NCBI GenBank assembly: GCA_023807065.1
Contig: JAJJLU010003458.1
Coordinates: forward strand, 62,001-126,000
DNA from: Isotricha intestinalis
Taxonomy: Eukaryota; Ciliophora; Litostomatea; Vestibuliferida; Isotrichidae
Reading direction: 5' to 3'
Length of the DNA stretch: 64,000 nt
Shown: positions 51,172 through 62,100 of the stretch, one piece after another
Layout: each line of letters begins with the position of its first letter
Position numbering within the stretch: the first letter of the stretch is position 1
Notes under the pieces: model-generated
The model's database searches: none
Told to the model about the DNA's origin: nothing
The model's input: only the letters and a program-made list of their open reading frames with translations
Program-made: the position numbers and the translations under genes

Positions 51172-52413
51172 CAATAAATTCTTATATTTAATTACTTTTT
51201 TCAAACAAATCTTAATTTAATAAAAGAAAGATTAATTTTTTTTAAACAAATATTTCTTTGAAGTTAAAATTTTTAGAAAATAACTTTCAAAATTATTTTT
51301 CACATAATTATTATTTCATCAATAAATAAGATTAATAATAATAAATATATTGGAATAATCATTTAATAAAAAAACAATTGTTATTTAAAATAATTAAATA
51401 ACTTCAAAGGTATTTTAAGAATAAATTGTATAAATTATCATTTCTTTATTCATACATATTATTTTGTATTATTATATTATTATTTTATCATTTAAATCCA
51501 GAGAAAATATTAAATTTACTTTTTTTAAAGAAATGATGTATTTGTAAATTTGAGAATTTAAAAGTTATATAATTTGGTCTTATTTAGATAAGAATAAAAT
51601 ATCATTTTTTATAAGAATGTTGTTCAAATTCAAAAAATAAATAAGTGAAATATTTATATCTAAATAATTTCAAGTTAATCTTAATTTTCAAATATATTTG
51701 GAACAATTTTATAATTTTCTTTTACTCCATAAAAGTTTAAAAATATCTTCTTTTAATATTGTATTTACTGTTTTTTATAAAATTTGCATTGTCATAAGAT
51801 GTTTTTTTAATTTTAATTTCTTTTTTTAATAGTTAATCATGAATCTAGAGGAAATTTAAGGAATAACTTTTCTTAATCTTTATTATTCAATCAAAATCTT
51901 CATCTTGTTTGAGGATGACATATTATTGATATAAAAAATAACTATTTATTATTATTGTTTGATTTTTAAAAAATTACTTTTTTATAAATATTTTTATTTT
52001 TTGGTATTAAAGAATCAATTGTGGAAACTTTAAATAATTCAAATATCAAAGCAAATGAAATTAATAATTTTTTAAAGGAATTAATATTTATGATTTAGAA
52101 GAATATATAATAAAACATTTAAAAATGGAAAATAAGGAATTATAAGTTTAAATAATACTGAAAAAAATTTGTTAAAGGAGGAAAATATGAAAATAAATTG
52201 ATTAGAATATAAAAAAAATCAAACTATTATTTTAAATTTATTGGATGTTTTATTTTTAAATTTTTTTTTAATATCACAATTTGATTATTTCAATCAAATT
52301 CATATAAATTAAATTTTTAATGGCTTGTCTTTAATAATTAATAGAACTTATTTTTCTAAATTAAAATAATGTTTTTAAAAATAATAAATTCATTTAAATA
52401 AAATAATAGAAAT
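51172..52413. other. intergenic with eroded coding-like fragments
   Basis: 1.24 kb without an intact gene. Near 52015-52290 the plus strand reads IVETLNNSNIKANEINNFL, then IYDLEEYIIKHLKMENKEL, then SLNNTEKNLLKEENMKIN in different frames. This is loosely like the end of a BTB domain (a YDLEEYLIKHL-type helix) but broken by several stops and shifts. Probably a decayed gene. The rest shows nothing. Confidence 0.4.
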
Positions 52414-53619
52414 TTAATAAAATTCAATTTTAAAAACTTCAACTTCTTTAACCTCAAAAAATTTATTATTTCCATCATTAACAATAATATCATTAGCATT
52501 TATGAAAGCATTTCCAGTTTGGAATTTGCATTCTCTCATAAATTTCTTTCTAGAATTTAATTCAAATCCAAAATTATCAAACCAAGGACCATAAGATTCT
52601 AAGCATAAAATAGAATCAGAAACATCTTCTTTAATAAATTTTTTATTCAGAGTTAAAGAAAAAAGAAAAGTATCTTTATCTTGTTTCCACTGTGAATAAG
52701 AATCCCAACTTAATGGTGTATAACCTCCTGTTATAAATCCTTCAACTGCTTCAATTAATATTAATGTTGGTCCTTTATTATCACACTTTTCATGAAATGC
52801 TTGATATGAATTTCCATTTTCTGATAATCTATATAATAATTCTGATTTTATTTTTATTTTTTTATTTGGGTTTATCCAATTCTTTAATATTTGATTATAT
52901 TTTTTTTCATTATTTCTTATTATTTTACTATTTAAATTTATTATCTTTTTACTTTTTTTTTCTTCTTCTTTTTTATTTTTATATTCTATTAATATTTCTG
53001 TTTTCTTTTCATTTTCTTTTATTGATTTTTTCAATTCTTCTATTTCTTTTTCTTTTTTTTTCTCATTTTCATTAATTTTTTCTTTTAATTCTTTTATTTC
53101 ATTATTTTGTTGCTCTATTTTATTTTTTAATTCAATTATTTCTTTTGGTATATCATTTCCATTATTATTATTTAATATTTGTGTTTTCAAATTTGAAATA
53201 ATTAAATATAATTCTTCAATTTTCTCCTTATCAGTTTTTTCTTTTTCTTTTATTTCAAAAATTATCTCTTTTATTTTTGTTGAAGGAAGAAGAATACTTA
53301 ATAAAATACTATTCGTTTCTTCAAAAATTATAGGTTTAGAATTATCAATTAAATTACTTAATTCTGTAAAAATTTCTTCAATAGTTTCAAACATTAAAAA
53401 ATATTTATTTTTTTTAATATCTTCAATTTTTTTTATTGAAGAATAATAGCGAAAATTAAGTTTATCTTGATATTTAGCATTTAAAATTAATGAATATGAA
53501 TTTCCTGTTTCAATTGAAATAAAATAATCATGTTCTTTATTTGATTTAACGTTAATATTTTTTGTAAGTTTTTTAAATGGAAGCTCTGTATTAGGTGTAG
53601 GTGCTTGATCCATATTCAA
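52414..53619 (-). CDS. TLDc-domain protein
   Basis: 401 residues. The N-terminal 30-125 is a compact beta/alpha region of unknown type (FISIETGNSYSLILNAKY). A coiled coil spans about 125-225 (long Glu/Lys heptads), and a TLDc domain fills about 250-401. TLDc marks are LLYRLSENGNSYQAFHEKCD, GPTLILIEAVEGFITGGYTP, DTFLFSLTLNKKF and the end FEVKEVEVFKIEF. TLDc domains bind or regulate the V-ATPase and act in oxidative-stress responses in animals and yeast (OXR1, NCOA7, RTC5). In protists they often carry coiled-coil or BTB partners. Cytosolic. Ends with TAA. Confidence 0.85.
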   Translation of the reverse strand: MNMDQAPTPNTELPFKKLTKNINVKSNKEHDYFISIETGNSYSLILNAKYQDKLNFRYYSSIKKIEDIKKNKYFLMFETIEEIFTELSNLIDNSKPIIFEETNSILLSILLPSTKIKEIIFEIKEKEKTDKEKIEELYLIISNLKTQILNNNNGNDIPKEIIELKNKIEQQNNEIKELKEKINENEKKKEKEIEELKKSIKENEKKTEILIEYKNKKEEEKKSKKIINLNSKIIRNNEKKYNQILKNWINPNKKIKIKSELLYRLSENGNSYQAFHEKCDNKGPTLILIEAVEGFITGGYTPLSWDSYSQWKQDKDTFLFSLTLNKKFIKEDVSDSILCLESYGPWFDNFGFELNSRKKFMRECKFQTGNAFINANDIIVNDGNNKFFEVKEVEVFKIEFY

Positions 53620-54877
53620 AAAAGTTTATTTTTTATTTAAATTTACTTATTTATTTTATTTATTATTTTTTTACCAATAGAAATTGAAATTATGTTTTCA
53701 AGTTTAGGTTTAATTCAATTGGGAATTGAGAAACTTTTCTCTTCAATTTAAATTTGAAATATTCAAAGAATTATATTTTCCTAATTGTTTTTTTTGATAG
53801 AATTATTATATTTATTTTATTTATAAATTATAATCAATTTTAAAATATTATTATATTGTTTCGATTTAATTTCTATTTTTAAAAACTCTAGCTTCAATAA
53901 ATTTCTAAGTCTAATAAATTCTTATTATATTATTAAACTCATCTTCTTCTATATTTTTATTTTTCATATTAAAACATCTTTATAATATAAAATTGCATCA
54001 AATAAAGATTTATATCAAAATTATAATCTCAACTCTTTTCAAGATATTCTATTGAAGGATTATTTTTTTCAATAAATTCAATAAAGTTCTGTTATCTCAT
54101 TAAATAATGTTATTCAATAAAATCTTTCTTTTGAATTATCAAAAGTTCCTGATAAAGTATTATATATAATAATAAAATTTGTTTTCAAAAAATAACCAAT
54201 ATTACTATCAGAATAAATTAGATTAATTTCAATATTGTATTCATCTTCTGCAATGAATTTTCTAAAACTTGAGTTTACATTATATTTCAAATTTACAAAA
54301 TAACAATAATTAATTAAATTTTAGATTCCTATATATATATCTTTTATATATATTGAATTTTTTATTCAAGTTATATTTATTTCTATCAAAAAGTTCATTA
54401 TACTTTATTTATTTATCTCAATAAATTATTATATTTTTCATTGAAAGAAGCAAATTTTATATCATTAGCTGTTTTTTCATTCTCATATTCTTTTTTACTT
54501 CTTTGTTTGATTTAAGTTTTTTAAATTCCTTGCTGGCACTCATTCATTTGTAAATTTATTTTCTATTTTCTTTTTAAATTCTGGTTTTTCCATTTAATTC
54601 TTTTATTTGTTTACTTCTTTATTATATTTCTTTATTTTTAAGTTTTTTTGTTTTTTTCAAAACTCAAATTTATTTATTTTTAAAAAACAGAAAAAATTGA
54701 ATTTAAGTCACTGGATTCGTTGAACTTAAGATGTCAAAAAATATTTTTTAGTTTTTTTTTTATTTCATTTTTTCTATATAAATTTTCTTCAAGTATTTTA
54801 AGTATTTTTTCTTTTAATTTTTAATTATTTTGAAAAAAAAATAATATTTTTGATAAATAAAAGATAATATATTAAAA
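53620..54877. other. divergent intergenic region with a possible minus-strand remnant
   Basis: 1.26 kb between divergent starts. On the minus strand, at about 54120-54305, a single frame reads NVNSSFRKFIAEDEYNIEIN, then IYSDSNIGYF, then NTLSGTFDNSKERFY, about 60 codons without a stop. It then dissolves into stops and shifts. No family recognised. No intact gene, RNA or repeat seen elsewhere. Confidence 0.4.
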
Positions 54878-56563
54878 ATGCTCTTTAAAAATGATATTTT
54901 AAATTCAAAACCAACTAAACTAACATATTATCTTGAAGAAACAAATATAAATGATAAATATCCATCAATAAAATTTAATAAAAAGTTAACAGAAAGTGAT
55001 ATTCATAATACTTTTCCAAAAGATATTAAATCTAATTCAAGTTTATATCTTAAGTCAATTAAAAGTGATAGAATTTCATATAATATTCCAAAAAATACTA
55101 CATTTGATTATAAAAAAGATCTTAAAAATATTGGTATAAATTGTGATAGTTCAGAAAGCTCAGATATTTCATACAATAATATCAAAACAGATATTAATGC
55201 TCAATATAAAAATGAATTGAATAATAATTATAATAACTATGATTATGATAATCTTTATTCTTCTAAATTTTCAAATTCAAATCAAACATATAAATATAAA
55301 CCTTATACAAATCTATATTCAAATATAACTTTAAACAATAATTGTTTTAAAAAAGGAAATAATACTGAAGCATTATCAAATTATTTATCCGATTTAACAA
55401 AAAATAAAATGAAAAAATTAGAAATAGCAAAAAGAAGTACTTATTTAAATCCTTTTGGTAGCAATTTATCATATTTAAATATTCATAATTATATTAGAGA
55501 TAATTATGATCCATATAAAGGAGAAAAAAAATATTATACTGAAATTCCAAGTAAAACTAGTAGTAAAGAAAAAAATAATAATTATTCTAATGAAGAAACA
55601 GAAAATAAAATAACAAAAGGAAAAATAAAAAAAAATAAAAGAAAAATTTCTAATGAATCATTTGAAAAAATGTTCGATAAAGATAATATATTAAAATCAT
55701 ATAAAAAAGAAAATAAAATTAAAAATGAGAATTCTTATAATAGTGAAAATGAACAATTTGAAGAATTAGAAAGTGATGATAATAACAACATTAATGATAA
55801 TAATTTATCAAAAATTGAAAATAAAAAACAAAAAGAAAATCCAAAACTTTTAAATGATAATATTTTAAATACTCAAGATGAATCTTTTGTGAAATTTTTA
55901 AAAGAAGAAAATGAACATTTAAAAAATTTATCAAATATATATAAACAATTAATAGATTCATTATTTTATTTTGTTAATGATTTATCACATAAATTTTCTT
56001 ATTATCAAGAATTATTTGATATATCATATTACATTCAACATGTAAATGATTTATCTAAAACTTTAATTGGATTAGAATATTGTATTCTATCTCAATCAGA
56101 TCCAAAAAATGGAAAAGAAACTTTTGAAGAATTTAAAAAAAATATGGGTAATGAATTTTATAAAAAATTTAAATTACCATTCCCATTTAAATTAATTAAT
56201 GAAATATCATTTCAAATTCCGGATAATTTCAAATTTGAAAATAATAATGATAATAATAATAATAATAGTAAATTAGATACTTTAAATCAACATTCTTTTA
56301 TAAAAGATAAAAGAGTTAATTCACAATCAAAAGATAATTCAAGAATTTATAATGAAAAAAAAGAACATGATTGTGTTGCTTGTAATCTTGGTTATTCAAT
56401 TTCTCAAAAAGGTTATTCAACAATGGCTTATAATCCTTATATAAATAATAATAAAACTTTTATTGGAAATATTAAGAAAGATAGTAATAAAAATTTAATT
56501 AAACAAATTCCTAAATCTTTATCACAAAAATATAATATTAAAAAAAATAAAAATATAAAATAA
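54878..56563 (+). CDS. hypothetical protein with helical C-terminal region
   Basis: 561 residues. The first 330 are Ser/Asn/Tyr/Lys-rich and probably disordered, with a few structured-looking pieces (LTYYLEETNINDKYPSIKF). From about 340 a helical segment begins (FVKFLKEENEHLKNLSNIYK) and continues through LFYFVNDLSHKFSYYQELFD to about 440. After an Asn run, a short motif HDCVACNLGYSISQKGYSTM near 500-520 looks conserved (paired cysteines C-x2-C). The tail is Lys/Asn-rich. No known family. The C-x2-C could bind metal or simply be structural. Ends with TAA. Confidence 0.72.
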   Translation: MLFKNDILNSKPTKLTYYLEETNINDKYPSIKFNKKLTESDIHNTFPKDIKSNSSLYLKSIKSDRISYNIPKNTTFDYKKDLKNIGINCDSSESSDISYNNIKTDINAQYKNELNNNYNNYDYDNLYSSKFSNSNQTYKYKPYTNLYSNITLNNNCFKKGNNTEALSNYLSDLTKNKMKKLEIAKRSTYLNPFGSNLSYLNIHNYIRDNYDPYKGEKKYYTEIPSKTSSKEKNNNYSNEETENKITKGKIKKNKRKISNESFEKMFDKDNILKSYKKENKIKNENSYNSENEQFEELESDDNNNINDNNLSKIENKKQKENPKLLNDNILNTQDESFVKFLKEENEHLKNLSNIYKQLIDSLFYFVNDLSHKFSYYQELFDISYYIQHVNDLSKTLIGLEYCILSQSDPKNGKETFEEFKKNMGNEFYKKFKLPFPFKLINEISFQIPDNFKFENNNDNNNNNSKLDTLNQHSFIKDKRVNSQSKDNSRIYNEKKEHDCVACNLGYSISQKGYSTMAYNPYINNNKTFIGNIKKDSNKNLIKQIPKSLSQKYNIKKNKNIK

Positions 56564-56745
56564 TAATTTATTCATTTTTATTTTATTTATAAATTTTTAT
56601 TTTTGGACTTTTATTAATAGTATTATTATTAAATAATATAGTTTTTTTCTTTTTTTAATTATTTAATATCCTTTTTTTTAATAAATTTAAAATCATTTTT
56701 TCTAAAGATGAAAATTAAAAAAAAATTTTATAAAAAAATGTAATT

Positions 56746-57427
56746 TCAACAACATTTAGGATTATTCATATGTTCTTTTTTTAAATCATCTAATAATTTC
56801 ATTTTCATTTGTGATTTTTCTTCTAACTTATATTTATTTTTTTCATATAAAACTGTATAAAAAGATTTAAAACTTTCTTGAATATTAGTATTTTTTAAAG
56901 CAGAGCATTCAGAATAACCATGAAATTTCCTTGATTTAGAATACTGAATAGCATTTTCTTTAGAAATTTTCCTATTATTTTGTTGAGTGATAATTAAATC
57001 AATTTTATTTCCAATTAAATAAATGACAACATCATCATCAGAAGCATTTTTTAAAAGTTTATACCAAAAATCAATATTTTGAAAAGATTCAAAATTAGTA
57101 ATATCAAAAACAAGAAAAGCTCCATCACAATTTCTAATATGATGAGTAGTAATTGCTCTATATCTTTCGGCTCCTGCTAATTTTTATATTAATATATATT
57201 TTTATACATGTATCCCATATTTGAATACTAATTTTTTTATTTGGATCTTCTGGATCAATATTGTCTATATCATAAAATGCAAATTCTACTCCTATTGTTG
57301 GCTCTAATTCTTCAAAATTTTCCCCTATTATTCTACGAATTATATTTGTTTTTCCTACTCCTACATCTCCTAATACTACCATTTTTAAAACATGTTTTTG
57401 TTCTTTTATTTTCTCATATAATTCCAT
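56746..57427 (-). CDS. Rab-family small GTPase, one 31-nt intron
   Basis: Joining 57427-57208 to 57176-56746 on the minus strand gives 216 residues. G boxes: P-loop GDVGVGKT (20-27), switch-I EPTIGVEF, WDTSGAERYRAIT (71-83), GNKIDL and ECSALKN. The RYRAIT-x-HHIR block and the C-terminal CC (double geranylgeranylation) place it in the Rab family, near Rab11/Rab1-type. The catalytic Gln of WDTAGQE is Ala76 here, so intrinsic and GAP-stimulated hydrolysis may be weak. A short insert precedes switch II (DIDNIDPEDPNKK). Rabs direct vesicle identity and docking on membranes. The gene ends with TGA. Without splicing the frame dies just after IQIWDT. Confidence 0.9.
57177..57207 (-). other. 31-nt intron in the Rab gene
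   Basis: Minus strand GTATAAAAA...AAAATTAG. Excision restores the invariant WDT-x-G-x-ERYRAIT block of Rab proteins, which makes this the best supported intron in the window. Confidence 0.93.
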
Positions 57428-57687
57428 TTTTTTTTTTAAATAATTTTTATTATAATGATTTATTAAGAAAGATATTTAAATAAATATAAACTATTTAAAA
57501 GAAAACATTCTTATTTTATTATGAGGAAGGAAAGTATAAAAAATTAAAATTAAGATATTAAATGAAGATAGTTTTTATTATATTCTAATGTTTGATTAAT
57601 TCTCAAATTTGAAATTAATTTATTTATTTATTATAAAAAGTTTATCCCTTTTTAAAATTTGGTTTATATTTTTTTTTAATTTAATAA

Positions 57688-59001
57688 ATGTCTGAAGGAA
57701 ATTTAAATGATTTTTTAAATTATCTAAAAAAAATTGGACTGATTGAAGATTATACTTTTCAATTTTTATATAATATTTATTTAAATTTAACAAAGCATTC
57801 TATGAATAATAACTTTACAAATTCAATGTGTGCAACATTATTATATTTTTTTAACAATATGACGGAAGAACAACAGAAATATTCTAGTTTTAATTTAATA
57901 ACAAATTATTTTAAAAACAAAAAAGAAAAATCTATAAACAAATTAAATAATATAATAGAAAAAATAATAATAAAAAAGAAAAAAGAGCTATTTCATAAAT
58001 TAAATAGATTTAATAATGAAAATAAAGGAAAAAAAATAGAAAATTTAAAGAAACAATTAAATAATTCAAATTCAAAAAGACAAAATCCTAAAATAAACAT
58101 ATTAGATGAAAATAACAATAACACATTAAATAATTATAATAAAAAAAATAATAAAATAATATTAGAAACGTCATGGGATAAAAAAGAAAGAGAAGAATAT
58201 GAAAAATGTACATTTGAACCAACAATAAATAAAAGAGTAAATTCTCAACCAAATATAAAGAAGAAAATTTCAGTTTATCAAAGATTATATAATTATAATA
58301 ATAAATATGAAAATAAAAAACAAATGAAAATAAATGAAATAGAAAAAATAGAAAATGAAAAATCATCCTTTAGACCTAATATAATAAATCCACCAGAAGA
58401 ATTTAAAAAAAAAGTAAAAAAGAAATTTGAAGAAAGACAAAAAATATTTTTTGATAATAAATATAAACATAAAGAAAAATTATTAGGGAAATTAGATAAA
58501 GATTTTAATAAAAATTATTCATTTAGTCCAAAAGTAAATTCAGGTAGAAAAATAGAAAATTATTATATAAATTATTTCCAATTATCATCTCCTGTTTTTA
58601 AAAGATTATATGAAGATGATTATAAAAGAAGATTAAGAAATAAAAAATATATTAATGAATTAAATAATAAAATTGATGAACAATGTAATTCTATTAGTAA
58701 AGATATTTCTACTGTTGATTATGAAAAAATTGAAGAATTATATAATCAATATAAAAATAAAGCTGTTAATTATCAAAAAGTTAAAGAAAAAGTTGAATTT
58801 GATGAAGGATGCACTTTTAAACCTTATTTAAATAAAAATAACTTTTATTCTGATAAAGTTAAAAGTGATTTTTATGAAAGAAATATGAATACTCTTTTTT
58901 CAAAACAAAAATTTATTAATGATTACAATCAAAGAGAAGAAGAAAAATTAAGAAATATGCAATATAGAACTTTTAAAGGATATCAAAATGGAAAATATTA
59001 A
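57688..59001 (+). CDS. protein with TFxPxIN-type repeats, probable cytoskeletal
   Basis: 437 residues. A helical N-terminus (about 1-75, MSEGNLNDFLNYLKKIGLIE) is followed by a Lys/Asn coiled part. At least four spaced short motifs then appear: CTFEPTINKRVNSQ, SSFRPNII, YSFSPKVNS and CTFKPYLNKNNF. Each has the form aromatic-x-P-x-(I/V/L)-N, preceded by a charged helix and, in three cases, followed by (Y/F)-x-RLY or similar. Such repeats occur in many ciliary and basal-body proteins of ciliates and flagellates, though their structure is poorly defined. No enzyme motif. Ends with TAA. Confidence 0.75.
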   Translation: MSEGNLNDFLNYLKKIGLIEDYTFQFLYNIYLNLTKHSMNNNFTNSMCATLLYFFNNMTEEQQKYSSFNLITNYFKNKKEKSINKLNNIIEKIIIKKKKELFHKLNRFNNENKGKKIENLKKQLNNSNSKRQNPKINILDENNNNTLNNYNKKNNKIILETSWDKKEREEYEKCTFEPTINKRVNSQPNIKKKISVYQRLYNYNNKYENKKQMKINEIEKIENEKSSFRPNIINPPEEFKKKVKKKFEERQKIFFDNKYKHKEKLLGKLDKDFNKNYSFSPKVNSGRKIENYYINYFQLSSPVFKRLYEDDYKRRLRNKKYINELNNKIDEQCNSISKDISTVDYEKIEELYNQYKNKAVNYQKVKEKVEFDEGCTFKPYLNKNNFYSDKVKSDFYERNMNTLFSKQKFINDYNQREEEKLRNMQYRTFKGYQNGKY

Positions 59002-59181
59002 ATATATTTTTTTTATTTAATAATTTTATTTAACATATTTTCATAATATTATTCTAAAAATTAGATAATAATATAAAAATAAACATCACAAATTTTTTCT
59101 CTTCTTTTAAGTAATTTTAATTTATATTTTATTTATTCAATAAGTATTTAATTTTATTTTTCCTCAATTCAAAAAATTAGA

Positions 59182-62100
59182 ATGATGAAAAATAAAGAAT
59201 TTAAGAAAAAAATGTCAATTTCAGATGATATAGATGAGAATAATATTTATGAAGACAATTTAAATTTAAATAATAAAAATTCAGAAATAGAGGAAAAAAG
59301 TTCAGTATATAACCAAGAAATGATGTCAGAAAACAATAATTCAAACGTATTATACGATTCTAATAAAAGTATGACAAAAATATCAAAAATAGAAGACAAA
59401 ATAAATGATTTTAAAAACGACATAAATAATTCTTCAGAATTTGAGAAATCAGTTTCATTTTTAGAAGAATCAGAAAATAGTATAATATCGAGAAAAAAAA
59501 GTCCAAAAAAAGAAGAAATTCCAGATTTAATAGTAGAAAGTTTTTTACAAATAAAAGAATGTCCAATATTAAAATATGGTATAAAACCATCATCAGAGCC
59601 AATAAAATATGGTTTTTGTAGTACATGTGATATAAATTTAATACATCCAATATGTATATTTTGTATAGAAAAATGTCATAAAAAATATAATCATCAAATT
59701 AGAATAAAAACAGAACCAGAGAAAATAATATGTGGATGTGGAGAAAGATTACATAAATTTCCTTTAAAAGATAAAAAAACAGAATATAAAACTGATAAAG
59801 ATTGTCCTTATACTGATTGGTGTGATAAAACAGGTTTAAATCATTTATATGTGGTTGATGATATTTGTGTTTGTGAATTTTGCTATAAATTATGTGGTTT
59901 AGAAGGAATGGGTGTTCCTTTAGAAATTGAAAAAGAAATGCTTCAAATTTGTGAATGTGAAGAATTAAATAATGGGTATTCTCATATTGATTTAAAACAA
60001 ATTTATAGAAAATTCGAAAATCTTATTAAATCTAGTAAACATTATATTATGGATAAAATTGAACCTTTGATTTTCTTTAATATTCTTTTTTTAGGTAAAC
60101 ATTCTTATCAATTTTTATTTTTTAATTTTGAAGAAGTTATTAATGAATTTAATCACTTAGATGAAAATTCAAAATATGAAATTAAAGAAAATTTCCTTGT
60201 TACTAATTTTTTCTTATCACTTAAAAATTTTAATCTTGTTGCTTCAAAAATTAAAAAAATTCCATTAAGATATTATTGTCCACAAGCTTCAAATAAAATT
60301 ACTTTTAAAACAGTATATAATATATTCAAATATATTAAATATAGAGATAATACTTTAAATTGGATTTTTTATGAACATATTCTATTTTTTTATAGAAAAG
60401 TTTATTTAGGTGAAAAAACAAATAAAATGGATAAATATAAATTATATGATTTAGAAAATTTTTCTCCAATTCAAAGAAAATGTATTTTTGATATAAATAA
60501 ATCTTTTTATCCTGAATCAAAAGAGCATATAAATTTTTTAATAGAATATTGTTCATTTCTTTTAAATTCAGAAATTACATGTATTGATGCATATAATGCA
60601 ATAATTGAATTTTGTGGAATTTTTAAAAGAATGGCAGTTTTCTTTTTATTTAATTCTGCTGAAATGACAAGATTATGTTTTTCTTTAGAAAAAGGATTCG
60701 AATTTTTTAAGAAATCAAAAAGTAATTATCAACAAATTAAACTTTATTTAATTATTATCAAAATGATGCATTATTTCATTTATTCTTATAATGATGAAAT
60801 TTTTTTCCAATTTCTTTTATCGGAAAGAAAAAATAGAGATCCAAATATTACTTTTTTATTTGAAATTAATGAATTAGGAAGATTAATATGTAAAAATGTT
60901 ATTAGAATTTCTTATTCAATATTATTATTACAAAATGTAAATGAAAACAATGATAGAGTTGATCAAAATAAATGTACTAAAATAATGAATCATGCAATGA
61001 AAATATTAACATTTTTAATAAGTCCTAAAGATAATTTTAATATATCTTTATCAAAATTTAGAAACAATTGTAATAATTATTTAAATATATTAAAAATTTC
61101 ATATGAAAATGATAATTTATTCAAACAAATCATTGAACATACAAATTTTATTGAAAATAATTATGAAAAATATTATTCTATAGAAATAGAAAATAATGAA
61201 TTAATTAATGAAATCTCTAAATCACTTGAAGGTATATTAAGCTTAGCAAAAAATTCTGAAATTAAACCTTATTTATTAAGATCTCATTATTATTATGCGA
61301 TAAGTAAAATATTTTATATTGCAAAGTTTGATGACACTAATCAAGAACATAAAGATTTTATATCAAATTATTTTCTATTTCTACGTTATTTTATTGAAAA
61401 TAATAATGATAATTGTTTTATTATATTCAGTCATTTTATCTTAAATGCAATTTTTAGAATTCCAAAATCTTTTTGTTTAGATATATTAAGAATAATAGAA
61501 TATGCTTCAGATATTATTTGTAAAAAAGATACAATTATATTAAACTCAAAACATATTTTAAAAACATTATATAATTATTTTAATTTATTTAAAGATTGTT
61601 TTAAAGTTAAAGAAATTAAATCTGAGAGTATAAATTCAAATTTAAGTGATAATAATTTTAATGATGATTTTTTACATTTAATATTAATGATTACTTGTAA
61701 ATTAGTAATATTAACAACACATCAAAATCCAAAATTAATAAAAAAGGTATGTAGAGATTATTTATCAAATTTAATAAATATAATAAATTTTTCAACAATT
61801 TCCAGTGATAATTTATGTTTAATTTTAGTTTTTATAAATAAAATATTTGATTCATCAGATGGAAAAGACCGAAAAAATTTAATAGAATTAATAAATGTAA
61901 ATATATTACTAAAAGATTTAAATGATTTATCAATAGATTTAGATTATAGGACAGAAATATTGAGATTTTTAAAGAAATATAAATTTTCAATTTTTTTTAA
62001 AGAAATATCATCAATTCCAACTAATGTAACTCAAGGAAGTCAATTTTTAATAGAAGATTCTCCAAGAAAAAAAAGAACAAAAACAATAAAAAGAAAAAGT

